This document shows, one piece after another, positions 16,957 through 25,288 of a stretch of DNA of 64,000 nt. The notes beneath the pieces were generated by a model. The model saw only the letters and a program-made list of their open reading frames with translations, made no database searches and was not told where the DNA came from. Origin of the DNA: Streptomyces sp. AC512_CC834 (GTDB lineage Bacteria; Actinomycetota; Actinomycetes; Streptomycetales; Streptomycetaceae); the NCBI RefSeq assembly GCF_019049325.1, contig NZ_JAGMUO010000097.1, forward strand, positions 62,001-126,000, read 5' to 3'. The position numbers and the translations under genes were made by a program. Position 1 is the stretch's first letter; every line of letters begins with the position of its first letter.

Positions 16957-16975
16957 TTAGGTAAGGCTTACCTGC
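16957..16975 (-). promoter_or_regulatory. DmdR/IdeR-type iron box
   Basis: TTAGGTAAGGCTTACCTGC fits the 19-bp actinobacterial iron-box pattern (TTAGGTTAGGCTAACCTAA) at nearly every position and carries the perfect inner palindrome AGGTAAGCCTTACCT-type symmetry. It lies upstream of the siderophore-binding-protein gene, so the operon should be repressed by iron-loaded DmdR1. Confidence 0.85.
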
Positions 16976-17063
16976 ATAGACTAGAGAGCCGCCGTGTGCG
17001 CATCAATCGCGACTTTGTGACAGCCCTTGTCGCGATCGGGACACGCTCGGGACCTCGCGGGCG

Positions 17064-17834
17064 TCAACGCCCCCGGAACGTGCCGGGCGTGGCGCCGGTC
17101 GTCCGCCGGAAGGCCGCCCCGAAGGCGCTCGCCGAGCGATACCCGACGACATCGGCCACCACGTCGACCTCGAAGCCGCGCGACAGGAGCCGTACCGCGT
17201 GCTGGGCGCGCACCGAGGCGACCCAGCGGGCGAAGCTCGTGCCCGTCTCCGCACGGAACGCGCGGGTCAGGGTGCGCGCACTGCATCCGAGAGTGTCGGC
17301 CCAGCCGGTCAGCGTCCGCTGGTCGGCGGGGTCCGCCCGTACCGCGTCCACGATCGGCCGCAGCAGCGGGGACGTGGGCAACTGCACCAGCAGGGCCCGG
17401 GGCGACGGTCGCAGGACGTCCAGCACCATGGCCTCGGTCACCGCCCGGGAGTGCGTGGACAGGTCCGCCTCCCCGAGCCGCTCCAGTACGAGCCGCAGCA
17501 GCGGGGTGATCTCCACGGCCACCGGCACGTCGGGCAGTACCGACACCGTGCCGTGCCGGAAGAAGTGGGCACGGTAGGAGGTGCCCGCGACCGCGGAGGC
17601 GGAGTGCACTTGTCCCGCGGGCATCCAGAGCCCCAGCGTCGGCGTGATGCACCACACCTGTGAACCCACCACGGCGGTGGACGCGCCGCGCTCGTTCCAG
17701 AGCAGTTCGTGCCACGGGTGCGAGTGTTCGGTCCACGCCGTGTCGGCGGTGACGACCTCCTCGTAGCCCTTGATCACGAACGACACGTCCACCTCGCCGG
17801 CGGCGAGCGTCGGCAGTTCCCTGGTGACACGCAT
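17064..17834 (-). CDS. AraC-family transcriptional regulator
   Basis: 256 residues. The N-terminal half is a cupin-like sensor (TEHSHPWHELLWNERGAST, VWCITPTLGLWMPAGQVHSA). The C-terminal AraC DNA-binding domain includes LTGWADTLGCSARTLTRAFR, a first helix-turn-helix, and VVADVVGYRSASAFGAAFRR, a second helix-turn-helix with the usual GY-S-SAF-AFRR consensus. ATG 17834. It lies on the same strand upstream of the iron-regulated operon, separated by about 200 bp holding the iron box. A role as a siderophore-responsive activator is plausible but is inferred from position only. Confidence 0.88.
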   Translation of the reverse strand: MRVTRELPTLAAGEVDVSFVIKGYEEVVTADTAWTEHSHPWHELLWNERGASTAVVGSQVWCITPTLGLWMPAGQVHSASAVAGTSYRAHFFRHGTVSVLPDVPVAVEITPLLRLVLERLGEADLSTHSRAVTEAMVLDVLRPSPRALLVQLPTSPLLRPIVDAVRADPADQRTLTGWADTLGCSARTLTRAFRAETGTSFARWVASVRAQHAVRLLSRGFEVDVVADVVGYRSASAFGAAFRRTTGATPGTFRGR

Positions 17835-17861
17835 GCGTCCAGGCTAGACGGCGCCATGGCC

Positions 17862-19313
17862 TCACAGCGTCGCGAGATCGTCCAGCAGCCGTTCCGCCCG
17901 GTGGATCTCGGCGCTGAGGGGATGGTCCTCGGCGATGTGCGGAAGCCCGGCGGTGACCGTCCGGTAGGCCGCGCGCAGCGGGGTGTCCGGCAGTCGCGCG
18001 CCGGACAGCCGCAACGCACGGACCGCGCCGAGCAGTTCACAGGCCAGGACCGTGCGGTGGGCGGCGGTCGCGGTCACCGTGCTGCGTACCGCGTGCGTGG
18101 AGAAGCTGGCGTGGTCCTCCAGGCCGCGCGAGATCACCGCGGTGCCGAGGGTGACCGGAGCGGCGGCATGACGCAGGGTGCCCAGGGCGTCGTGCGCGAC
18201 GTACTCGAGGATCATGATGCCGGAGCTGCCCGCCGGGCCCTGGGCCAGAAACGGCGCCAGCCCGCTCAGGTCCGGCTCGACCAGGTCGCTCAGCCGTGCG
18301 GCGGACAGCTCCGCGGTGTGGTGCAGCGCGGCGCGGAGGTAGTCGAAGGCGAGCGCCACCTGTGCCGTGGAGAACTGGCCGTGGTGGTAGGCCTGGAGTG
18401 TCTCCACGTCGATCAGTGGATTCTCGGCGGCGGCGTTCACCTCGACCTCCAGCACCTCCCCCACCCGGGCCGCCGCGTCGAGGACCGCGCCCTGCACCTG
18501 CGGGAAGGCCCGCAGTCCGAACGGGTCCTGCAGCCGCCGTCCCGGGGGCAGGTCGCCGGCGGCGGTGAGCAGCCGTCGCAGATCCGCGGCGCACCGCACG
18601 GAACCGGGGTGCGGGCGGGAGGCGTGCACGCGCTCGTCGTAGGCCTCGGCGGAGCCGCCCAGGGCGCAGAACGTGAGCGCGGTCACGACGTGGCTCGCGG
18701 CCAGCAGGCGGGTCAGGTCGTGCCAGGCCAGGACGGCTTCGCCGAGGGTGGCAGCGTTGCTGGAGATGAACGCGAGGGCGTCGCCGGGGCTGATCGGGAC
18801 GGGCTCGATGCCGCCCGACGCCCAGGGCAGTTCCCCCGCGAGTGTCAGCGCGATCTCGGCGAGGGCCGTCAGGTCGCCGGTGCCGATCGCGCCCCGGGTG
18901 TGCACGAGTGGCAGCGCGCCGACTCGCAGGGCCCGTTCCAGGGCCCGCGGCAGCCGGGGGTGTACGCCGCTGCCGGCGGCGGCGAGCTGGTTCAGGCGGA
19001 TCACCATCGTGGCGCGCACCGCGTCGTCCGCAAGCGGGTCGCCGGTACCTCCGGCATGGCTGCGCAGCAGGCGCAGACCGTGCAGGTCGGTGGCGCCCGG
19101 GTCGATGACGATGTGCCTGTTGGCGCCCACTCCGGTGGTCCGTCCGTAGACGGTGCCCTTGGCTCCCAGCTCGACGGCCAGCTCGTAGCTGCGCTCCGCC
19201 CGGGTCAGGGCGTCGGGGGTCAGTTCCGTCCACGCGCTGCGCCGGGCCGCGCGGACCACGTCGGTGCAGCGGAGCCCGGCGCCGCTGATCTCGATGCGAC
19301 TGGGATCGCTCAT
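17862..19313 (-). CDS. Aromatic amino acid lyase-family protein (HAL/PAL homologue) lacking the Ala-Ser-Gly triad
   Basis: 483 residues from ATG 19313. The fold is that of histidine/phenylalanine ammonia-lyases: VYGRTTGVGANRH (about 55-67, the YG-x-TG-x-G loop), SSNAATLGEA (about 184-193), LQDPFGLRAFPQVQGA (about 261-276), NAAAENPLI (about 293-301). In active enzymes Ala-Ser-Gly cyclises to the MIO electrophile in a GASGDLAPL context. Here the aligned run is RGAIGTGDLTALAE, so positions 144-146 read Gly-Thr-Gly. The Tyr of QDPYSLRC is Phe. The protein may have a different chemistry or no lyase activity. No hut, phenylpropanoid or natural-product partner gene is adjacent; it ends 27 bp from the AraC start. 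Confidence 0.8.
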   Translation of the reverse strand: MSDPSRIEISGAGLRCTDVVRAARRSAWTELTPDALTRAERSYELAVELGAKGTVYGRTTGVGANRHIVIDPGATDLHGLRLLRSHAGGTGDPLADDAVRATMVIRLNQLAAAGSGVHPRLPRALERALRVGALPLVHTRGAIGTGDLTALAEIALTLAGELPWASGGIEPVPISPGDALAFISSNAATLGEAVLAWHDLTRLLAASHVVTALTFCALGGSAEAYDERVHASRPHPGSVRCAADLRRLLTAAGDLPPGRRLQDPFGLRAFPQVQGAVLDAAARVGEVLEVEVNAAAENPLIDVETLQAYHHGQFSTAQVALAFDYLRAALHHTAELSAARLSDLVEPDLSGLAPFLAQGPAGSSGIMILEYVAHDALGTLRHAAAPVTLGTAVISRGLEDHASFSTHAVRSTVTATAAHRTVLACELLGAVRALRLSGARLPDTPLRAAYRTVTAGLPHIAEDHPLSAEIHRAERLLDDLATL

Positions 19314-19424
19314 CACCCTCCTGTCGACAGCACATTCTGACCAAGAAGGACCAGGATTCACACCCCGGCCGGGCGTGCGTGTGGAAGTCTTCGCCTGCGT
19401 ACGGGCAGAACCGGGGAGGGGCAC

Positions 19425-19922
19425 GTGACAGGCGAGGGCAAGCAGGGGGCGGCGGTCATCGACGAACGGCCGTGGTACGTGGCGAACGAGTTGCTGGCGT
19501 TACTGATCGAGCTTCTCGCACTGGGGCTGCTGTGCTGGTGGGGTTTCGCCACGGGTGACAATGCGGGATTCGGTGTTCTCCTCGGCCTCGGCACACCGGC
19601 GGCCGCCGCGGCACTGTGGTGGCTGTTCGCGGCGCCGCGGGCAAGGTTCCGGCCGGCGCTGCCCGGCGTCCTGCTCGTGAAGGCGCTGGTGCTGGGCGGG
19701 GGTGCGGTGGCGTTGTACGGGGTCGGGCATCCGGTGGCGGCGGTGGTCGTGGCGGTCGTGACAGCCGCGAACATCACCGTGGCGGAGGCCTTCCGCCGGT
19801 CTCCACCGGGAGGTGACCGGGAGCCGGCCGGCCGAGCAGTCCGGATCACCGTTTCCGGTGCCCGGCGCCCTCTCGTGGGTACGGAACCCGGCAACAACGC
19901 CTCGACGAGAGACTGGACATGA
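19425..19922 (+). CDS. DUF2568/YrdB-like small membrane protein
   Basis: 165 residues. Four hydrophobic segments fit the YrdB (DUF2568) family: VANELLALLIELLALGLLCW, GVLLGLGTPAAAAALWWLFA with the following PRAR, the VLLVKALVLGGGAVALYGVG stretch, and AVVVAVVTAANITVAEAF. The last 40 residues are hydrophilic and probably disordered. GTG 19425 follows GGGGAGGGG. Its stop overlaps the pntA start (ATGA), so it is co-translated with the transhydrogenase. Function unknown. Confidence 0.8.
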   Translation: MTGEGKQGAAVIDERPWYVANELLALLIELLALGLLCWWGFATGDNAGFGVLLGLGTPAAAAALWWLFAAPRARFRPALPGVLLVKALVLGGGAVALYGVGHPVAAVVVAVVTAANITVAEAFRRSPPGGDREPAGRAVRITVSGARRPLVGTEPGNNASTRDWT

Positions 19923-21526
19923 CTGGACACCAACCCGCTCACCACCCACCTCAACGCGTCGGCGTCGTCGCCGAGTCCACGCCCTCAGAGACCCGCGTCG
20001 CCGCGACGCCCTCGACGGTTCGCCTGCTGCTCGACCTCGGCTACGAAGTCGTCGTCGAGTCGGGGGCCGGCGGCGCCTCCGGCTTCGACGACCAGGCCTA
20101 CACGGAGGCGGGAGCGAGGATCGGAGAGGCCTGGGCCGCGGATGTCGTACTGAAGGTCAACGCGCCCTCGGCCGAGGAGATCGCCTCACTGCCCGCCGCA
20201 TCGACGCTGGTGGCCCTGATCGCGCCGGCCCAGCGGCCCGAGATGCTGGCGGCGCTCGCCGCGCGTGACGTCACGGTGCTCGCCCTCGACGCGGTGCCCC
20301 GGATCTCGCGGGCGCAGTCGATGGACGTCCTCAGTTCCATGGCGAACATCGCCGGGTACCGGGCGGTGATCGAGGCCGCGCACGTCTTCGGACGCTTCTT
20401 CACCGGGCAGGTCACCGCCGCGGGCAAGGTGCCCCCGGCGAAGGTCCTCGTCGCCGGCGCCGGCGTCGCGGGGCTCGCCGCCATCGGCGCCGCCTCCAGC
20501 CTGGGCGCGGTCGTCCGCGCCACCGACCCGCGGCCCGAGGTCGCCGATCAGGTGCGGTCCCTGGGGGGTGAGTATCTCCCGGTGGACACGGTCCGGGAGA
20601 AGAGCGAGGAGGGCGGGGAGAGCACCGACGGCTATGCCAGGGCGACCTCCGCCGACTACGACCGGGCCGCCGCCGAGCTGTACCACGCGCAGGCCCGTGA
20701 CGTGGACATCATCATCACCACCGCCCTGATACCCGGGCGGCCCGCACCGCGGCTGGTGACCGCCGCCGACGTGGCGGCGATGGGGTCCGGCAGTGTCATC
20801 GTCGACATGGCCGCCGCCCAGGGCGGCAACGTCGAGGGAACCATCGCGGGCCGCACCGTGGTGACCGACAACGGCGTGACCATCATCGGCTACACCGATC
20901 TGGCGTCCCGGCTGCCCGCCCAGGCCTCGCAACTGTTCGGCACCAACCTGGTCAACCTGCTCAGGCTGATCACGCCCGGCAAGGACGGCCGGACCGTCAT
21001 CGACTTCGACGACGTGGTGCAGCGGACCGTCACCGTGGTCCGCGCGGGCACCGTCACCTGGCCTCCCCCGCCGGTCACCGTGTCGGCGGCCCCGGCCTCG
21101 ACACAGGCGCAGACGCAGACGCCGTCGGCGGTGTCCACCGCGGCGGCGGTCGACGCGAAGCCGCCCCGGCTCACCCCGGCGAGACGCTTCGGCCTGATCG
21201 GTCTCGGCATGCTCGCGACCTTCCTGCTGGTCGCCTTCGCCCCGGCCCAGCTCGCGGAGAACTTCACGGTGTTCGCGCTGGCCGTGGTCATCGGCTACTA
21301 CGTCATCGGCAAGGTGCACCACTCCCTGCACACGCCGCTGATGTCGGTGACCAACGCCATCTCGGGCATCGTGGTCATCGGTGCCCTGGTGCAGATCGGG
21401 CGCGAGAGCACGCTCGTCACCGTGCTGTCCTTCGTGGCGATCCTGCTGACGAGCGTGAACATCTTCGGAGGCTTCGCCGTCACCCGCCGCATGCTGTCCA
21501 TGTTCTCGAGAGGCGAGCCCCGATGA
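19919..21526 (+). CDS. pntA: Proton-translocating NAD(P) transhydrogenase subunit alpha
   Basis: 535 residues. The N-terminal NAD(H)-binding domain (about 1-380) shows the AlaDH/PNT features: RVGVVAESTPSETRVAATP, KVLVAGAGVAGLAAIGAASS with a following Asp (DPRPEVADQV), and PGRPAPRLVTAADVAAMGSG. A Pro/Thr/Ala/Gln linker (about 385-415) leads to four transmembrane helices (GLIGLGMLATFLLVAFAP, FTVFALAVVIGYYVIG, then two more). This corresponds to E. coli PntA. It couples hydride transfer from NADH to NADP+ with inward proton movement. ATGA overlaps on both sides tie it to DUF2568 and pntB. Confidence 0.93.
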   Translation: MTGHQPAHHPPQRVGVVAESTPSETRVAATPSTVRLLLDLGYEVVVESGAGGASGFDDQAYTEAGARIGEAWAADVVLKVNAPSAEEIASLPAASTLVALIAPAQRPEMLAALAARDVTVLALDAVPRISRAQSMDVLSSMANIAGYRAVIEAAHVFGRFFTGQVTAAGKVPPAKVLVAGAGVAGLAAIGAASSLGAVVRATDPRPEVADQVRSLGGEYLPVDTVREKSEEGGESTDGYARATSADYDRAAAELYHAQARDVDIIITTALIPGRPAPRLVTAADVAAMGSGSVIVDMAAAQGGNVEGTIAGRTVVTDNGVTIIGYTDLASRLPAQASQLFGTNLVNLLRLITPGKDGRTVIDFDDVVQRTVTVVRAGTVTWPPPPVTVSAAPASTQAQTQTPSAVSTAAAVDAKPPRLTPARRFGLIGLGMLATFLLVAFAPAQLAENFTVFALAVVIGYYVIGKVHHSLHTPLMSVTNAISGIVVIGALVQIGRESTLVTVLSFVAILLTSVNIFGGFAVTRRMLSMFSRGEPR

Positions 21527-23013
21527 CGTCCATGACCGCGTCCCGTGCGGCCGACCTGGTGGCGGCCCTGCTGTTCGTCCTCAGCCTCGCCGGCCTGTCC
21601 CGGCATCGGACCTCACGTGCCGGCGTCGTCTACGGCATGGCCGGGATGGCACTCGCCCTCGTCGCCACCGTCGTGGTCTCGGCACAGAGCGTCTCCGCCG
21701 GTGCGATCGTGCTCGTCCTCGTCGCCACGGCGGTCGGCGCCGCCCTGGGCCTGTGGCGGGCGCGTCGCGTGGAGATGACGCAGATGCCCGAACTCATCGC
21801 GGTGCTGCACAGCTTCGTCGGCCTCGCGGCCGTCCTGGTCGGCTGGAACAGCTACCTGGAGGTCGAGGCCCACGACGCGCAGACGCGGGTCCCGGCCGAT
21901 CTGCTCGGCATCCACCATGCCGAGGTGTTCATCGGCGTCTTCATCGGCGCGGTCACCTTCACCGGCTCCGTCGTCGCCTACCTGAAGCTGTCCGCCCGGA
22001 TCAAGTCCCGGCCGCTGACGCTGCCCGGCAAGAACGTCCTCAACGTGGGCGCGCTGGCCCTGTTCGGGGTGCTGACGGTCTGGTTCACCGTCAGCCCGAG
22101 CCTCCCGCTGATGGTGGCGGTCACGGCCTTGGCGCTCACCCTGGGATGGCATCTGGTGGCCTCCATCGGCGGCGGCGACATGCCCGTCGTCGTCTCCATG
22201 CTCAACAGCTACTCGGGCTGGGCCGCGGCGGCGGCGGGGTTCCTGCTCGACAACAACCTCCTCATCGTCACCGGCGCGCTGGTGGGCTCCTCCGGCGCGT
22301 ATCTGAGCTACGTCATGTGCCAGGCGATGAACCGTTCCTTCCTCTCCGTCATCGCGGGCGGCTTCGGCATCGAGGCCCCGTCCGGCGGCGACGAGGAGCA
22401 GCGCGAGCACCGTGAGATCCGGGCGCAGGAAGCGGCCGACCTGCTCAGGCGGGCCCGGTCCGTGGTGATCACCCCTGGTTACGGCATGGCCGTCGCCCAG
22501 GCCCAGCACCCGGTCGCGGAGCTGACCCGGCGGCTGCGCGAGCGCGGCGTGGAGGTGCGGTTCGGCGTCCACCCCGTCGCCGGGAGGCTGCCCGGCCACA
22601 TGAACGTGCTCCTGGCCGAGGCGAAGGTGCCGTACGACATCGTCCTGGAGATGGACGAGATCAACGACGACTTCGCCCATACGTCGGTCGTGCTGGTCAT
22701 CGGCGCGAACGACACGGTCAACCCCTCGGCGACGGACGACCCCTCCAGCCCGATCGCGGGGATGCCCGTGCTGCGGGTCTGGGAGGCGGAGCAGGTCATC
22801 GTCTTCAAGCGGTCGATGGCCTCCGGCTACGCGGGCGTCCAGAACCCGCTGTTCTTCCGGGAGAACAGCGGCATGCTCTTCGGCGACGCCAAGCAGAGCG
22901 TCGAGGAGATCCTGCGCGCTCTCGGCCCGGACACCGAGCAGGGCCGGTCGGCCTCCGCCCGTGAGGGGACGGCGGGGCTCGGGCGGGGCCTGTCGAGGAG
23001 TGCGACGCCCTAG
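21523..23013 (+). CDS. pntB: Proton-translocating NAD(P) transhydrogenase subunit beta
   Basis: 496 residues. The first half (about 1-270) is a multi-helix membrane domain, including the MTQMPELIAVLHSFVGLAAV region, IHHAEVFIGVFIGAVTFTGS and MLNSYSGWAAAAAGFLL. The C-terminal domain III binds NADP(H): VVITPGYGMAVAQAQHPVAE, VRFGVHPVAGRLPGHMNVLL, VLVIGANDTVNPSATDDPSS and FKRSMASGYAGVQNPLF. All are hallmark PntB motifs. ATG 21523 overlaps the pntA stop. A short Ser/Arg/Gly tail follows the fold. Confidence 0.94.
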   Translation: MTSMTASRAADLVAALLFVLSLAGLSRHRTSRAGVVYGMAGMALALVATVVVSAQSVSAGAIVLVLVATAVGAALGLWRARRVEMTQMPELIAVLHSFVGLAAVLVGWNSYLEVEAHDAQTRVPADLLGIHHAEVFIGVFIGAVTFTGSVVAYLKLSARIKSRPLTLPGKNVLNVGALALFGVLTVWFTVSPSLPLMVAVTALALTLGWHLVASIGGGDMPVVVSMLNSYSGWAAAAAGFLLDNNLLIVTGALVGSSGAYLSYVMCQAMNRSFLSVIAGGFGIEAPSGGDEEQREHREIRAQEAADLLRRARSVVITPGYGMAVAQAQHPVAELTRRLRERGVEVRFGVHPVAGRLPGHMNVLLAEAKVPYDIVLEMDEINDDFAHTSVVLVIGANDTVNPSATDDPSSPIAGMPVLRVWEAEQVIVFKRSMASGYAGVQNPLFFRENSGMLFGDAKQSVEEILRALGPDTEQGRSASAREGTAGLGRGLSRSATP

Positions 23014-23075
23014 CCTGCGTCTTTCGTACGTCCACCGGCCAGGAGCACGGACGGACCCGACGGTTCGTGGCCTGG

Positions 23076-23092
23076 CCGGCCGGGACGGCCGG
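23076..23092. terminator. Possible hairpin between pntB and the Fur gene
   Basis: Short GC stem CCGGCC / GGCCGG with a 5-nt loop in the convergent gap. It is weak (6 bp) but is the best hairpin I see there. Confidence 0.35.
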
Positions 23093-23114
23093 GGCCGCCG
23101 GGGCTGCCGGGACG

Positions 23115-23528
23115 TCAGGCGGGGCAGTTCGGGCAGATGCCGCGGTAGGTCACTTCGACCTCGGAGACCGTGAATCCGAAGGTCTGGGACTGCGGGAGGT
23201 CGGAGAGAGGGTCGCCCGTCGGCCGCACGTCGCGAATCGAACCGCAACGGGTGCAGAGCAGGTGATGATGCGGACGATGCGCGTTCGGGTCGTAGCGCTT
23301 GGCGCGGCCGTCGGTCGAGACTTCGAGCAGCTCGCCCTGACTCACCAACTCGCGCAGGGTGTTGTAGACGGTCGCCCGGGAGATCTCGGGCAGTCGCGCC
23401 ACGGCGCGGGTGTGCACCTCGTCGGCGGTCAGGTGGACGTGGTCTCCTTCGAGGACCTCGGCCACCACGCGTCGCTGAGCGGTCAACCGCCAGCCGCGTC
23501 GGCGAAGCCGCTCCAGGAGATCACTCAT
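23115..23528 (-). CDS. catR: Fur-family peroxide-responsive repressor (CatR-like)
   Basis: 137 residues from ATG 23528. The Fur winged helix is MSDLLERLRRRGWRLTAQRR with HLTADEVHTRA and LPEISRATVYNTLRELVSQG. The regulatory metal site is in AKRYDPNAHRPHHHLLCTRC, and the structural zinc site uses CTRCGS and a C-terminal CPNC. It is divergent from a monofunctional catalase gene. In Streptomyces coelicolor the Fur-family repressor CatR controls catalase CatA, so a peroxide-sensing repressor is the best assignment. Palindromes in the shared promoter support autoregulation and joint control. Confidence 0.85.
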   Translation of the reverse strand: MSDLLERLRRRGWRLTAQRRVVAEVLEGDHVHLTADEVHTRAVARLPEISRATVYNTLRELVSQGELLEVSTDGRAKRYDPNAHRPHHHLLCTRCGSIRDVRPTGDPLSDLPQSQTFGFTVSEVEVTYRGICPNCPA

Positions 23529-23561
23529 GAGCCACACCCTAACAGCGTTCAGGGCCAACTC

Positions 23562-23609
23562 AAGAGTCAATACTCCTCTAGATGACTCCTTGACTTAGAT
23601 TAGGTCTAA
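23562..23609. promoter_or_regulatory. Shared promoter/operator region of catR-like gene and catalase
   Basis: Two inverted repeats. AAGAGTCA (23562-23569) faces TGACTCCT (23583-23590), 7 of 8 bp matched. TTAGA (23595-23599) faces TCTAA (23605-23609) around TTAGG. The second, AT-rich site has the look of a Fur/PerR-type box and lies about 60 bp upstream of the catalase start; the first is nearer the repressor gene start. Together they suit one repressor acting on both promoters. Confidence 0.6.
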
Positions 23610-23669
23610 TGTAGGGTGGTGTCGCCTGGCCATGAGCGCAGGCGAAGAACCACCACCGAGGAGCGAGCC

Positions 23670-25133
23670 TTGCCTGAGAACAACCAGAAGCCGTTGACCA
23701 CGGTTGCCGGTGCCCCCGTTCCCGACAACCAGAACTCTCTGACGTCCGGTCCGCGTGGCCCGATGCTGCTGCAGGACGTGTGGTTCCTGGAGAAGCTCGC
23801 GCACTTCGACCGCGAGGTCATTCCGGAGCGCCGGATGCACGCCAAGGGCTCGGGCGCCTTCGGCACGCTCACGGTGACCCACGACATCACGCGGTACACG
23901 AGCGCGAAGATCTTCTCCGAGGTCGGCAAGAAGACCTCGATGTTCGCCCGCTTCTCCACGGTGGCCGGTGAGCGCGGCGCCGCCGACGCCGAGCGCGACA
24001 TCCGCGGCTTCGCCCTGAAGTTCTACACGGACGAGGGCAACTGGGACCTGGTCGGGAACAACACCCCGGTCTTCTTCTTCCGCGACCCGCTGAAGTTCCC
24101 CGACCTGAACCACGCGGTCAAGCGCGACCCGCGCACCAACCTCCGCGACGCGGAGAACAACTGGGACTTCTGGACCAACCTCCCCGAAGCCCTGCACCAG
24201 GTCACGATCGTGATGTCCGAGCGCGGCATCCCGGCCTCGTACCGGCACATGCACGGCTTCGGCTCGCACACCTACAGCCTGATCAACGCCGAGGGCGAGC
24301 GGTTCTGGGTCAAGTTCCACCACCGCACCCAGCAGGGCATCAAGAACCTCACCGACGCCGAGGCCGAGGCCCTCGTCGGCAAGGACCGCGAGTCCCACCA
24401 GCGTGACCTCTTCGACTCGATCGAGGACGGCGACTTCCCGAAGTGGAAGCTCTTCATCCAGGTCATGCCGGAGGCCGACGCGGAGAACTACCGCTTCCAC
24501 CCCTTCGACCTCACCAAGGTCTGGTCGAAGAAGGACTACCCGCTGATCGAGGTCGGCGAGTGGGAGCTCAACCGCAACCCCGACAACTACTTCGCGGACG
24601 TCGAGCAGGCCGCGTTCTCCCCGGCGAACGTGGTCCCGGGCATCAGCTACTCCCCCGACCGGATGCTGCAGGGCCGGCTCTTCTCCTACGGTGACGCCCA
24701 GCGCTACCGCCTCGGTGTCAACCACCACCAGATCCCGGTCAACGCCCCGAAGAACCCGGTGAACTCCTACCACCGCGACGGCGGCATGCGCGTCGACGGC
24801 AACCAGGGGGCCACTCCGGCCATCGAGCCCAACTCCTACGGCCGCTGGCAGGAGCAGCCCTCCTACCGCGAGCCGAGCCAGGCCGTGGGCGCTGTCGCCG
24901 ACCGGTTCAACTACCGCGAGGACGACGACAACTACTTCGAGCAGCCCGGCAATCTGTTCCGCCAGATGAACCCCGAGCAGCAGCAGGTGCTCTTCGAGAA
25001 CACGGCACGCGCGATCAACGGCGCGTCGCAGCAGACCGTCGAGCGGCACATCGCCAACTGCACCCAGGCCGACCCGGCCTACGGTGAAGGGGTCCGCAAG
25101 GCGATCGAGGCCCTGGCCGCCGGCACCCTCTGA
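23670..25133 (+). CDS. katA: Monofunctional haem catalase (small subunit, clade 3)
   Basis: 487 residues, typical of small-subunit catalases. The distal His is in ERRMHAKGSGAFG (about 57), the distal Asn in NNTPVFFFRDPLKFP (about 130), and the proximal haem Tyr in RLFSYGDAQRYRLG (about 340). The enzyme splits H2O2 to water and O2. I chose TTG 23670 because GAGGAG lies about 7 nt upstream and the protein then begins PENNQKPLTT, the usual catalase N terminus. It is divergent from the CatR-like repressor and followed by an ankyrin gene. Confidence 0.95.
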   Translation: MPENNQKPLTTVAGAPVPDNQNSLTSGPRGPMLLQDVWFLEKLAHFDREVIPERRMHAKGSGAFGTLTVTHDITRYTSAKIFSEVGKKTSMFARFSTVAGERGAADAERDIRGFALKFYTDEGNWDLVGNNTPVFFFRDPLKFPDLNHAVKRDPRTNLRDAENNWDFWTNLPEALHQVTIVMSERGIPASYRHMHGFGSHTYSLINAEGERFWVKFHHRTQQGIKNLTDAEAEALVGKDRESHQRDLFDSIEDGDFPKWKLFIQVMPEADAENYRFHPFDLTKVWSKKDYPLIEVGEWELNRNPDNYFADVEQAAFSPANVVPGISYSPDRMLQGRLFSYGDAQRYRLGVNHHQIPVNAPKNPVNSYHRDGGMRVDGNQGATPAIEPNSYGRWQEQPSYREPSQAVGAVADRFNYREDDDNYFEQPGNLFRQMNPEQQQVLFENTARAINGASQQTVERHIANCTQADPAYGEGVRKAIEALAAGTL

Positions 25134-25178
25134 CCCCGGCCGTTCGAAGAACGCGCGGTACACCGGTACACCCGTACC

Positions 25179-25217
25179 GTGTCCGGCGTGGGCGAATCAC
25201 GCGCTCACGCCGGGCAC
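25179..25217 (+). terminator. Hairpin downstream of catalase gene
   Basis: Near-perfect 12-bp inverted repeat GTGTCCGGCGTG / CACGCCGGGCAC with a 15-nt loop, between the catalase stop and the ankyrin start. It may terminate most catalase transcripts or act as a partial terminator, giving lower expression of the ankyrin gene. Confidence 0.55.
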
Positions 25218-25288
25218 GGGTGTCGCCGCCGCGGAGAGACTCATGGACACGACCCCCTGCGGGCGAGCAGGATCAGGAGGAGGCACGC

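Noticed and set aside
16981..17063. A second iron box or AraC site between the AraC stop and the iron box
   Set aside because: No additional palindrome with iron-box spacing was found; only the site at 16957-16975 fits.
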